Assembly (NCBI GenBank): GCA_964615795.1
Contig: CAZTQR010000014.1
Span: forward strand, 1 to 54,380
Source: JADJAH01 sp964615795
GTDB lineage: Bacteria; Bacteroidota; Ignavibacteria; Tepidaquicellales; Tepidaquicellaceae
Reading direction: 5' to 3'
DNA: 54,380 nucleotides
Below, piece by piece: positions 26,053 to 34,190 of the stretch (position 1 is the first letter of the stretch; each line of letters opens with the position of its first letter). The notes beneath the pieces are model-generated. The model made no database searches and was not told the origin of the DNA. It saw only the letters and a program-made list of their open reading frames with translations. A program made the position numbers and the translations under genes.

Positions 26053-27042
26053 TTGAGCAGGAAGATAATTGATGCAATAATCATCGGCGCAGGGCCAATC
26101 GGACTTGCCTGCGGCATAGAAGCGGCAAAGAGGGAGATCGAATATCTTATACTTGAAAAAGGTTGTCTCGTGAACTCGGTATTTAATTATCCGACAAACA
26201 TGACATTCTTTTCCACGTCTGAAAAGATCGAACTTGGGAATGTCCCTTTTGTTTCGCACGGAACAAAGCCGACAAGAAGGGAAGCCCTGGAATATTACCG
26301 CAGGGTTACCGAAGCGAAAGGGCTGAATGTAAAGCTATATGAGAGAGTGAACATGATCGAGAAGCAGGACGGCATTGTAAGAGTCACCACGAACAAAGCA
26401 ACTTATCAGTGCAGGAATCTGATACTTGCAACGGGCTATTACGACAATCCCAACATGATGAATATTCCCGGTGAGCAATTGTCTAAGGTGAAACATTACT
26501 TTGACGAAGCCCATCCTTATGCGGGACTCGAAGCGGCCGTGGTGGGCGCCGGAAATTCTGCAGTTGATGTTGCGCTTGAACTGTTCCGCATCGGAGCAAA
26601 GGTAACAATGGTTGTAAGGGAAGAGGCAATAAAGAAGTCGGTAAAATACTGGGTAAGGCCGGACATCGAGAACAGAATAGACGAAGGCTCCATCAGGGCA
26701 TTCTTCAGGTCATCAATAATGGAGATTGAAGCCGGGCATATTCTCATAGAAACGCCCCGGGGAATAACCAGGCTGAGGAACGATGTTGTATTTGCTATGA
26801 CGGGCTACCATCCGGATCTCGATCTTCTTAATGAAGCTGGAATCAGGATCGTTTCAGGCAGAAAGGGATACTTCAGCAAAGTGACACATGAAACGAACGT
26901 GGAAGGAATTTACCTTGCCGGAGTTGCATGCAGCGGAGGGAATACAGACAAGTACTTCATTGAAAATTCGATCATCCACTCAGTGAAGATCATGGATGAC
27001 ATTCAGAAGAAACTTAAGGCACAGGGCCGGAAGCAGTTATGA
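26053..27042 (+). CDS. YpdA/Bdr-family bacilliredoxin reductase (FAD/NADPH)
   Basis: 329 residues. N-terminal FAD motif IIIGAGPIGLACGIEA, then NYPTNMTFFSTSEKIELG, a diagnostic YpdA block. The NADPH motif VVGAGNSAVDVALEL is central and GVACSGGNTDKYFIENS is C-terminal. YpdA proteins recycle bacillithiol disulfide. Unlike thioredoxin reductases it has no CxxC, as expected for this family. Start is TTG. It is probably co-transcribed with pyk and converges with the stop of the cNMP-domain gene (6-base overlap). Confidence 0.85.
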   Translation: MSRKIIDAIIIGAGPIGLACGIEAAKREIEYLILEKGCLVNSVFNYPTNMTFFSTSEKIELGNVPFVSHGTKPTRREALEYYRRVTEAKGLNVKLYERVNMIEKQDGIVRVTTNKATYQCRNLILATGYYDNPNMMNIPGEQLSKVKHYFDEAHPYAGLEAAVVGAGNSAVDVALELFRIGAKVTMVVREEAIKKSVKYWVRPDIENRIDEGSIRAFFRSSIMEIEAGHILIETPRGITRLRNDVVFAMTGYHPDLDLLNEAGIRIVSGRKGYFSKVTHETNVEGIYLAGVACSGGNTDKYFIENSIIHSVKIMDDIQKKLKAQGRKQL

Positions 27043-27444
27043 CGCAAGCATGTCAATTTTTCTGCTGAGATATTTCAGCATCCAGAGATTGAACTCATCA
27101 TTTCGCCGGGTAAGGTCAAGAAATTCCGACCTGCTTATCTCAACCGCATTTACATCGCTTGCCGCAAAAGCTGATCTTGTGTATCTGCTGCCTGAAAGTG
27201 CATCATCAAATCCGATGACATCGCCGGACCGGCTGCAGGATATTGCCCTAACATCAGAATCATCCGAAAAACTGCCAATGCTTATCTCTCCTGAGAGAAC
27301 GAGATAAACAGCCGCGGCTTCTTCATTCTCCATGTATATGAATTCCCCTTTTCTGAAAAACCTGAACCTTATGCTCTTGAACTTTCCAAGAAGCATGTCG
27401 AGATTGAAATCGTTCAGAAAGGAGTTTGAAAATCGTTCAAACAT
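27037..27444 (-). CDS. Stand-alone cyclic-nucleotide-binding-domain protein
   Basis: 135 residues containing a single Crp-type double-stranded beta-helix: FFRKGEFIYMENEEAAAVYLVLSGEISIG, then GDVIGFDDALSG, then a C-terminal helix (LWMLKYLSRKIDML). No helix-turn-helix follows, so it is not a DNA binder by itself. It lies 24 bases downstream of a full Crp/Fnr gene whose sensory domain it resembles, suggesting a duplicated, truncated partner. The family's cAMP-binding Arg-Ser pair is not evident, so the ligand is unknown. Confidence 0.75.
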   Translation of the reverse strand: MFERFSNSFLNDFNLDMLLGKFKSIRFRFFRKGEFIYMENEEAAAVYLVLSGEISIGSFSDDSDVRAISCSRSGDVIGFDDALSGSRYTRSAFAASDVNAVEISRSEFLDLTRRNDEFNLWMLKYLSRKIDMLAS

Positions 27445-27468
27445 CTTCTTCCGTTTGTGAGACTGACG

Positions 27469-28179
27469 TCAGTCATACAGATTTGCGATCCTGACCAGCG
27501 CGTCTCTGTTTAAAATGCTGATCCTTCTGCCGCTGATCTGAATGATACCTTCTTTTCTGAGATCTGCCATTATCCTGATTGCAGTTTCAGTGGCCGTACC
27601 GACTATTCTCGCTATCTCCTCTCTTGTGATCATAAAGGAGTCGGGCGGCGCCCCGTCTTCCTGCCCGTAATAGTCCTTAAGCATGAGAAGCGTCTCCGCA
27701 AGCCGTTCCGCCACAGTTTTCTGAGCGAAATGCGTGACCTTTCTTTCGGCATCCTTCAGGTCTCCGGCAAGCAGTTTCATCAGGCCCTGAGTAAGGCTTG
27801 CATTTCTGCGGAGAAGTTCAAAGAATACTTTTGAAGGAATGTGGCATATCATTGAGTCTTCGATTGCCGTAGCGCTTGCTGTATATGCATCACCGCTTAT
27901 CAACGCCCGGTAACCAATGATGTCACCCATTTTGGCAAGTCTCACAATCTGCTCCCTGCCCTCATTTCCTGCCTGGGATATCTTCACCTTGCCTGTGTTA
28001 ATGCAAAACATACCCATTGGGAAATTTCCTTCGAGAAAGACCACTTGACCCCTTTTGTAATAATTGCAGTTATGGTTCTCCGTAAGAAATGCTGTCTCTC
28101 CGGAGTTCAGGTCTTCAAAAACAGATGAATACCTGGCCCGGCAAAATTCACATGCTGGGGTTACGAGCTTTCTGTTCAT
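27469..28179 (-). CDS. Crp/Fnr-family transcriptional regulator of the cbb3 region
   Basis: 236 residues from ATG 28179; the longer frame to 28263 is rejected because a promoter (28204-28234) lies inside it. An N-terminal Cys cluster (Cys10, Cys13, Cys38, with Cys59 in the sensor domain) could hold an Fe-S cluster or zinc. The cNMP-type domain reads KRGQVVFLEGNFPMGMF and KMGDIIGYRALISG. The helix-turn-helix is ITREEIARIVGTATETAIRIM, whose E-T-x-x-R matches the DNA-contact pattern of Fnr-like proteins (E-T-I-S-R) except for one position. Its place at the end of the oxidase operon suggests it senses oxygen or redox state and controls that operon. Confidence 0.87.
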   Translation of the reverse strand: MNRKLVTPACEFCRARYSSVFEDLNSGETAFLTENHNCNYYKRGQVVFLEGNFPMGMFCINTGKVKISQAGNEGREQIVRLAKMGDIIGYRALISGDAYTASATAIEDSMICHIPSKVFFELLRRNASLTQGLMKLLAGDLKDAERKVTHFAQKTVAERLAETLLMLKDYYGQEDGAPPDSFMITREEIARIVGTATETAIRIMADLRKEGIIQISGRRISILNRDALVRIANLYD

Positions 28180-28203
28180 ACCGGAACGGAAGTGATGTTT
28201 CTT

Positions 28204-28234
28204 CAAAAATAGACTAACATCCTTACAGAAACAA
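28204..28234 (-). promoter_or_regulatory. Candidate promoter for the Crp/Fnr gene
   Basis: On the minus strand, TTG (complement of 28232-28234), exactly 20 bases, then TATTTTTG (complement of 28204-28211), a perfect TAnnTTTG box. The predicted start is about 20 bases before the ATG at 28179. It gives the regulator its own transcript in addition to any read-through from the operon. Confidence 0.55.
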
Positions 28235-28286
28235 TTTACAATTCCGGCACTATGGCAAATCAAAGAACAGTATCATTCAGGCCGGT

Positions 28287-29003
28287 TTACCGGCACTGAG
28301 GATCATGATTCATTACGGCCGGATTCACGCTGTCTTTTGGACTCACATATGGTATCCCCAAATTTAGCCCTCTCAGCACAAACAGCGTGCCGAGAGCCAG
28401 CATGAGCACCGGCGCGAGCCTGCCTATCCCGGCTCTTAATTTTCCTGTTACAAAATTTCCGAACATGGTAACGCCAAGCATCACCGGCACCGTACCAAGG
28501 CCGAACAAAGCCATATATGCGGCGCCGGACAATGCACCGCCTGTGGCAATTGCACCTCCAAGCCCAAGATAAATGAAGCCGCACGGAAGCAGTCCGTTAA
28601 GCATGCCTATCAAAAGCATTGAAGAATAGCTGTTCTTTCCTTTCAGATACCTGACGGCACGCGAGAAAAAAGGTGACATGAATCTGTACAGCCTCCCGGA
28701 CACCGGGCTCTTGTACCTCAGGTAGTAAATGAACACCGAGAGAATTATCAATGAACCCACGAACACCGAAAGCCATTGCTGAAGTCCGAACAGCTTTATC
28801 CTGTCGCCAATGAATCCGAAAAGCAGTCCAAGCGCGGAGTAAGTGATGATCCTCCCGAAATTATAAGTGATCTTGCGCAGCAGGAATCCCAGCTCGCGCG
28901 GAGCTCCTCCGCTGACAGACAAGGCAATGGGTCCGCACATTCCCGCGCAGTGGAAACTTCCGGCCAAACCTATTATAAGCGCAGAAAAGAGTTCCATGTT
29001 CAT
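28287..29003 (-). CDS. SafE/TauE-like membrane protein of the cbb3 assembly cluster
   Basis: 238 residues, about six membrane helices. N-terminal ALIIGLAGSFHCAGMCGPIAL with the conserved HCxGMCG motif is the mark of the UreH/SafE-like protein that commonly accompanies ccoI/ccoG. It is thought to help copper supply or cytochrome assembly, though its transport role is not established. A second GLLPCGFIYLGLGGA motif repeats the pattern in the other half. Overlaps ccoH by 4 bases. Confidence 0.84.
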   Translation of the reverse strand: MNMELFSALIIGLAGSFHCAGMCGPIALSVSGGAPRELGFLLRKITYNFGRIITYSALGLLFGFIGDRIKLFGLQQWLSVFVGSLIILSVFIYYLRYKSPVSGRLYRFMSPFFSRAVRYLKGKNSYSSMLLIGMLNGLLPCGFIYLGLGGAIATGGALSGAAYMALFGLGTVPVMLGVTMFGNFVTGKLRAGIGRLAPVLMLALGTLFVLRGLNLGIPYVSPKDSVNPAVMNHDPQCR

Positions 29004-29458
29004 TCTACAAAAACGCTTTTGTCAACAGCATATGATTTTCCCTGTCCGGTCAGGCTGATCTTCAGTTTCCACAATCCTCTCTTGAGTTTCGCATCACTTA
29101 TCACCTGCATTCCTTCATTGTCAATGAGGAATGTTTTCTTGAAATCAATGGATGCATCTGAAGGCCTGTAGAAGATCACTTCGCCTGACTTCCCTTCAAG
29201 CAGTTCAGGCTTTGAGCAAATAATCCTTGCCGTCCCCTGTCCGCCTTCAACACTAATTGAATTGCTGAGTTCTGCAGAGTTTGATCTCAGGTCTATCTCC
29301 TGCTGGTACTTCAGTTCCCTCTCGTAATAGTTCTCAGCAACAAGGTCAACGTTCCTCGTCATTGAGATCGTTACCATAACGATCATTCCCGCCGCGAAGA
29401 TCACGATCGGGAGAATCACAAACAGCCTCCAGCTTGCTTTGTCGCTAATTCTTTTCAT
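29000..29458 (-). CDS. ccoH: FixH/CcoH cbb3-oxidase assembly protein
   Basis: 152 residues. One N-terminal transmembrane helix (residues about 9-32) is followed by a periplasmic beta-rich domain. The VAENYYERELKYQQEID block after the helix is the FixH signature (N-Y-Y-x-x-x-L). CcoH is needed for stability of the assembling oxidase. It starts 1 base after ccoG and its stop overlaps the start of the SafE-like gene. Confidence 0.86.
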   Translation of the reverse strand: MKRISDKASWRLFVILPIVIFAAGMIVMVTISMTRNVDLVAENYYERELKYQQEIDLRSNSAELSNSISVEGGQGTARIICSKPELLEGKSGEVIFYRPSDASIDFKKTFLIDNEGMQVISDAKLKRGLWKLKISLTGQGKSYAVDKSVFVE

Positions 29459-29459
29459 T

Positions 29460-30881
29460 TTAGTTCGGCGGCCCGATAAATGTTGTTTTCACTTCGTCAA
29501 TCACTTTGCCGTTGCCTGATACTACTATGCTTACAGGCGTATTCAGCTTTTTGATATTCGCTTTAGGTATCACTATCAGAAGAGTGCCTTCGTGAATTTC
29601 CATCGGCTTCAGTGAAAATTCCGAACCGGCAAGCCTTATCTCTCCCTCGGCTCCGCTCAGCGCAAATGTCAGAGGAATTTCGCTGAACGTCTTGTTGCTC
29701 ATTTTGAAATTGTACATGTTGCTCACTTTGTCATCACCCTGGTTCTGATATATAAGGCCAGGTGTTCTCAGTATGTTCACGTCAACGTCCTTTCTGCTTG
29801 CAAAGAGATAAGCCGTAACGGAAAGAAGGACCAACAGTACACTCATGTATCCGATGACTCTCGGTGTCCATTTAAATCCGTGGCCGGTCTTGATCCCTTC
29901 CATGGAATCATATCTGATGAGTCCGCGCGGAAGATTGATCTTGTCCATGATCGAATCACATGCATCAATGCAAACGGCGCAATTGATGCATTCGAGCTGA
30001 GTGCCGTTTCTTATGTCTATGCCTGTCGGGCAAACAACAACACACTGATTGCAGTCTATGCAGTCGCCAAGGCCTTTATCAGCCTTTTCAGTAAGCTTGC
30101 CTCTGGGTTCACCGCGCTTGTAGTCATATGCAATTACGGTGGTGTTCTTATCCAGAAGAACGCCCTGCATTCTGCCGTAAGGGCAGACAAGTATGCAGGC
30201 TTGCTCCCTGAACCAGGCGAAGATCCAGTAAAAGAAGAGCGTGAAGATCGTAATGGCAATGAATCCCGTCAGATGCTGTGAGACCGGCTCGTTGATTATC
30301 TTCCACAGCTCATCAATTCCTATTATGTAAGACAAGAATATATTTGCGATCAAAAAGGACAGTGCGAAGAATATCAGATATTTCAGCCCTTTGCGGAAGA
30401 TCTTGTTCGCATTCCAGTGCGATTTGTTCAGCTCCATTTGCCGCATATAGTCTCCCTCAATCATGTATTCGATCTTTCTGAACACCATCTCAAGAAACAC
30501 GGGCTGAGGGCAGACCCATCCGCAGAAGACCCTTCCGAAGACAGCCGTAACAAGGAACAGTGATACAAACACCGAGATCATCAGAAGTCCGAACAGATAG
30601 AAATCCTGAGTTGTAAAGATCTGTCCGAAGATTATGAACTTCCTGTCAACAATATTGAAGAGAAAGAACGGTTGTCCGTCAACCTTTATAAACGGTACTC
30701 CGAAAAGTACAAGCAAAAGTATCCAGCTTACAACTGTCCTGGCTGTGTAAAATCTTCCTTTTGGTTTCTTGGGATAGATCCACTTCCGGTGACCGTCTTT
30801 CTCGACAATTGAAATTGTGTTGCGGAAAGAATCGTCTGTCACTTCCCTAACCTCGGTTTTTTCTCTTTCGAGCGTATTCAA
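29460..30881 (-). CDS. ccoG: Cytochrome c oxidase accessory protein CcoG (FixG/RdxA)
   Basis: 473 residues. Membrane helices alternate with cysteine pairs (FCGWVCPQP, Cys120/124, and QACILVCPYGRMQ, Cys229/233), followed by a ferredoxin-like domain with two 4Fe-4S motifs: Cys274/277/280/284 and Cys298/301/304/308. The C-terminal third is an Ig-like periplasmic domain. CcoG is a copper-reducing/assembly factor for cbb3 oxidase. It lies between ccoP and ccoH with gaps of 1-4 bases. Confidence 0.95.
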   Translation of the reverse strand: MNTLEREKTEVREVTDDSFRNTISIVEKDGHRKWIYPKKPKGRFYTARTVVSWILLLVLFGVPFIKVDGQPFFLFNIVDRKFIIFGQIFTTQDFYLFGLLMISVFVSLFLVTAVFGRVFCGWVCPQPVFLEMVFRKIEYMIEGDYMRQMELNKSHWNANKIFRKGLKYLIFFALSFLIANIFLSYIIGIDELWKIINEPVSQHLTGFIAITIFTLFFYWIFAWFREQACILVCPYGRMQGVLLDKNTTVIAYDYKRGEPRGKLTEKADKGLGDCIDCNQCVVVCPTGIDIRNGTQLECINCAVCIDACDSIMDKINLPRGLIRYDSMEGIKTGHGFKWTPRVIGYMSVLLVLLSVTAYLFASRKDVDVNILRTPGLIYQNQGDDKVSNMYNFKMSNKTFSEIPLTFALSGAEGEIRLAGSEFSLKPMEIHEGTLLIVIPKANIKKLNTPVSIVVSGNGKVIDEVKTTFIGPPN

Positions 30882-30885
30882 CTGA

Positions 30886-31851
30886 TCACTTGCCTTTCTT
30901 CAGTGTATCCTGAGTTCCGGATTTTGAAACTGACGTATCCTTTGAACCGGATTGCCTGACCTGTCCTCCGCTTGTAGTCTTGACGGTGTCAGATCCGGTC
31001 TTGGCAGAATCAACGGCAGATTCTGTGTATTTGTTACCTTCAGGCGGTTTACCGTTCGGCGGATTTGTACCCTGAAGTGAGAGCACATAACTGGCAACTT
31101 CCTGCATTGCTTTGGGATTGAAAAGAGTCTGCCATGCAATCATACCCTTTGCGGGGACTCCGTACTTTATGGTCTTGAAAACATTCTTGATGCCCCCGCC
31201 GTGTATCCAGAACTGGTCTGTGAGATTTGGACCAACTGTTCCTTCTGCATTATTGCCGTGGCATGGTACGCAGTTAGCCATGAAGACCTGCTTTCCGTTA
31301 TCCAGCGCCGCCTTCTCCGTCAGAAGTGTAACCGTGTTCTCATTTATGAATGCACCTGTTCTGATCAGCTCTTCCCTCTTCATGTCAGCGGCATAAACCT
31401 CATCTGCATATTCCTGAAACGGCAGTCTGCCGATCTTCAATACGTGATAGTTAAGGAGGTAGATGACAGCAAACACAATGGTGCTGTAGAAGAGAATGTT
31501 GAACCATGGCGGAACGTTGTTGTCAAGTTCTGCGATGCCATCGTAATCTTCATCCATGAGCAGTTCCTTCTCCTGAGAGATCGGCTTCAGTCCGGTCAGC
31601 TTGTCGTAGAGGCCTCTCAAAGCAGACTTCTTCCCAGCCAATGCAACCGCTCCCTCTCCGTAAACGGGTGAGTCTTTAAGCAGAGGAATGAATATCGCAT
31701 TCATAAGAAGGAACACGACCGCGAACAGAATGATGTAATACGTCGTCATATCGGTCTCCGGCTCCGTGACTGCTGTCTGAGAAGAAGCAGGTACCGCAAA
31801 GACCGTCAGACAAAGCAATGAAAGCAAAATTGAACTTATTCTTTTACTCAT
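30886..31851 (-). CDS. ccoP: cbb3 oxidase subunit CcoP, mono-haem form
   Basis: 321 residues. A cleavable signal-like N-terminus or first helix, an N-terminal CcoP helix region (VPPWFNILFYSTIVFAVIYL, residues about 113-132), then one cytochrome c domain with Cys194-x-x-Cys197-His198 (NCVPCHGN) and ligand Met237 (AKGMIAW). The classical proteobacterial CcoP has two haems; only one motif exists here. A Ser/Thr/Lys-rich tail of about 50 residues follows the cytochrome domain and is probably disordered. It passes electrons to the CcoO/CcoN part. Confidence 0.93.
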   Translation of the reverse strand: MSKRISSILLSLLCLTVFAVPASSQTAVTEPETDMTTYYIILFAVVFLLMNAIFIPLLKDSPVYGEGAVALAGKKSALRGLYDKLTGLKPISQEKELLMDEDYDGIAELDNNVPPWFNILFYSTIVFAVIYLLNYHVLKIGRLPFQEYADEVYAADMKREELIRTGAFINENTVTLLTEKAALDNGKQVFMANCVPCHGNNAEGTVGPNLTDQFWIHGGGIKNVFKTIKYGVPAKGMIAWQTLFNPKAMQEVASYVLSLQGTNPPNGKPPEGNKYTESAVDSAKTGSDTVKTTSGGQVRQSGSKDTSVSKSGTQDTLKKGK

Positions 31852-31857
31852 TATTTT

Positions 31858-32034
31858 TTAGTTGTCTTTGTTCTCTGATTTTTCAAGTGGAAGATTCTCC
31901 ATTTCTTCGATGTATCCTTTGTCGAGCCTGACGATCCATACTGCAGACAGCACGAAGAAGGACAGGAACAGCAGCAATGAGAATATCGGGTAAATGTCAA
32001 TTCCCTGTATGCCTTCAAAAATTTCTTTAAACAT
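31858..32034 (-). CDS. ccoQ: cbb3 oxidase subunit CcoQ-like small membrane protein
   Basis: 58 residues from ATG 32034, chosen because GGGGAGGGG precedes it by a few bases. One transmembrane helix (IFSLLLFLSFFVLSAVWIV), then an acidic/basic cytoplasmic tail ending SENKDN. Size, topology and position between ccoNO and ccoP identify CcoQ, which stabilises the complex. Confidence 0.82.
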   Translation of the reverse strand: MFKEIFEGIQGIDIYPIFSLLLFLSFFVLSAVWIVRLDKGYIEEMENLPLEKSENKDN

Positions 32035-32047
32035 GTCCCCTCCCCTG

Positions 32048-34174
32048 TTATTTAATTGCTGAATTTGTCTGAACCTTGATGTCGGTGCCAAGCCTCTGGA
32101 GATATGCGATGAGCGCAATTATCTCTTTATTGCTGTCAGCCATCAGACCATTCTTCTTCAGGTCTTCGGCTATCTTGTCGGCCTGCTTTCGAAGTTCTTC
32201 CTCTGCTACCTGTTCATAGCCGTCCGGATAAGGCACGCCCAGAGTGCGCATTGCCGATATCTTGGCCGAAGTTGAACCTGCATCTATATCCTGTTCATAA
32301 AGCCATTCATAAGGAGGCATTATTGAACCGGGGGAAATTGACCTTGGATCGGACATGTGAAGGTAGTGCCAGACGTTCGGATACTTTCCGCCCACTCTGT
32401 GAAGGTCCGGGCCTGTTCGCTTAGAGCCCCACTGGAACGGATGATCGTAAACATATTCACCGGCCTTTGAGTATTCACCGTAACGTTCCGTTTCAGACCT
32501 GAACGGCCTGATCATCTGCGAATGGCAGACGTAACATCCTTCTCTTACATAGATATCCCTGCCCTGCAATTCGAGCGGAGTGTAAGGTTTCACGCTTGAG
32601 ATCGTGGGGATGTTAGACTTAATAAGAAATGTGGGAATGAACTCTACCAGTCCGCCGATCAGAATTGCAACGGTAGCAAGGACAGCAAATTTTCCCGGCC
32701 TGGATTCGAGCCATTTGTGCTTGTATTTGTAAGTGCCTGATGTCGGATCAACAAGCGCCGGCGCTTCTGCCTGTTCTTCTTTTACAAGCTTGCCGGATTT
32801 GACCGTCTTAACAAGGTTGTAAACCATCACAAGTATTCCGATAATGTACAGCGTGCCTCCGATTGATCTCATGATATACATCGGAATGATCTTCACTACG
32901 GTTTCAAGGAAGTTCGGATAAAGCAGAATTCCTTCGGGAGTGAATTGCTTCCACATCAGTGACTGGGTTATTCCTGCCCAGTAAAGCGGAGCGGCATAGA
33001 AAACAATACCGAGTGTGCCGATCCAGAAATGGAAGTTAGCCAACCGTTCCGAATACAGCTTTGTACCGTAAAGCCTGGGCATCAGCCAGTAGAGCATGGC
33101 GAATGTAAAGAAGCCGTTCCAGCCAAGCGCTCCGATGTGAACGTGCGCTACGATCCAGTCGGTGTAGTGTGCTATTGCATTCACATTCTTGAGCGAAAGC
33201 ATCGGGCCTTCCAGAGTGGCCATACCGTATGCGGTAACCGCAACAACCATAAATTTCAGCACCGCACTCTCGCGGACTCTGTCCCATGCGCCTCTGAGCG
33301 TGAGCAACCCGTTGATCATGCCACCCCACGACGGAGCAATAAGCATTATGGAGAATACCGTTCCGAGGGATTGTGCCCAGTCAGGCAGAGCGGTATAAAG
33401 CAAGTGGTGCGGTCCAGCCCAGATGTAAATGAAGATCAGAGACCAGAAGTGCAGGATAGAAAGCCTGTATGAGTAGATCGGCCTTTCCGCCGCTTTAGGC
33501 AGATAGTAATACATGAGGCCGAGGAACGGAGTTGTGAGGAAGAATGCAACTGCATTGTGGCCGTACCACCATTGCACGAGAGCGTCCTGAACACCTGCGT
33601 ACACAGGGTAGCTCTTCAGGAATGAAACCGGAAGTTCGATAGAGTTAACAATGTGCAGAACAGCTACCGTTACTATTGTAGCAATGTAAAACCATATTGC
33701 AACGTAAATGTGCTTTTCTCTTCGCTTCGCAATCGTTCCGAACACATTGATTGCGAATACAACCCACACGACCGCAATGAGTATGTCAATCGGCCACTCA
33801 AGCTCAGCATATTCTTTGCTGGTTGTAATTCCCGAAGGCAGTGTAATTGCCGCCAGGACAATGATCAGCTGCCAGCCCCAGAAGTGTACACTTCCGAGCA
33901 GTTTGCTGAACATTGATGCTTTGCACAATCTGGGCAGGGAATAGTAAATTCCCATAAAGATTGCATTTCCAACAAATGCGAAGATCACTGCATTTGTGTG
34001 AAGAGGCCTGGTTCTGCCGAATGTCGTGTACTGCAGTCCGAAGTTGAGTTCCGGCAAATATAACTGCAGTGCAGCGAGCAATCCGACAACCATTCCGACA
34101 ATGCCCCATACGATCGTTGCAATTGCAAAATTCCGTACGATCTTGTTGTCGTAATAGAATTTCTCCATTCCCAT
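32048..34174 (-). CDS. ccoNO: cbb3 oxidase CcoN-CcoO fusion (catalytic subunit plus membrane cytochrome c)
   Basis: 708 residues. Residues 1-460 are CcoN: low-spin haem ligands His59 and His346, haem b3 ligand His344 (AHVHIG), copper-B ligands His206, His256 and His257 (AGPHHLL), and the cross-linking Tyr250, all at family spacing. A linker of about 30 residues joins this to CcoO (about 490-708): membrane anchor, then Cys547-x-x-Cys550-His551 (EGCYVCHSQM), SETERYGEY and MPPYEWL. The fusion is known from Bacteroidota and Chlorobiota relatives. This is the high-affinity terminal oxidase that reduces O2 and pumps protons. Confidence 0.96.
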   Translation of the reverse strand: MGMEKFYYDNKIVRNFAIATIVWGIVGMVVGLLAALQLYLPELNFGLQYTTFGRTRPLHTNAVIFAFVGNAIFMGIYYSLPRLCKASMFSKLLGSVHFWGWQLIIVLAAITLPSGITTSKEYAELEWPIDILIAVVWVVFAINVFGTIAKRREKHIYVAIWFYIATIVTVAVLHIVNSIELPVSFLKSYPVYAGVQDALVQWWYGHNAVAFFLTTPFLGLMYYYLPKAAERPIYSYRLSILHFWSLIFIYIWAGPHHLLYTALPDWAQSLGTVFSIMLIAPSWGGMINGLLTLRGAWDRVRESAVLKFMVVAVTAYGMATLEGPMLSLKNVNAIAHYTDWIVAHVHIGALGWNGFFTFAMLYWLMPRLYGTKLYSERLANFHFWIGTLGIVFYAAPLYWAGITQSLMWKQFTPEGILLYPNFLETVVKIIPMYIMRSIGGTLYIIGILVMVYNLVKTVKSGKLVKEEQAEAPALVDPTSGTYKYKHKWLESRPGKFAVLATVAILIGGLVEFIPTFLIKSNIPTISSVKPYTPLELQGRDIYVREGCYVCHSQMIRPFRSETERYGEYSKAGEYVYDHPFQWGSKRTGPDLHRVGGKYPNVWHYLHMSDPRSISPGSIMPPYEWLYEQDIDAGSTSAKISAMRTLGVPYPDGYEQVAEEELRKQADKIAEDLKKNGLMADSNKEIIALIAYLQRLGTDIKVQTNSAIK

Positions 34175-34190
34175 CTTTTTGGATTCTCCT

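Noticed and set aside
28281..28294. GCCGGTTTACCGGC hairpin over the SafE-like stop
   Set aside because: Short, with a tiny loop and no T-run; could be chance.
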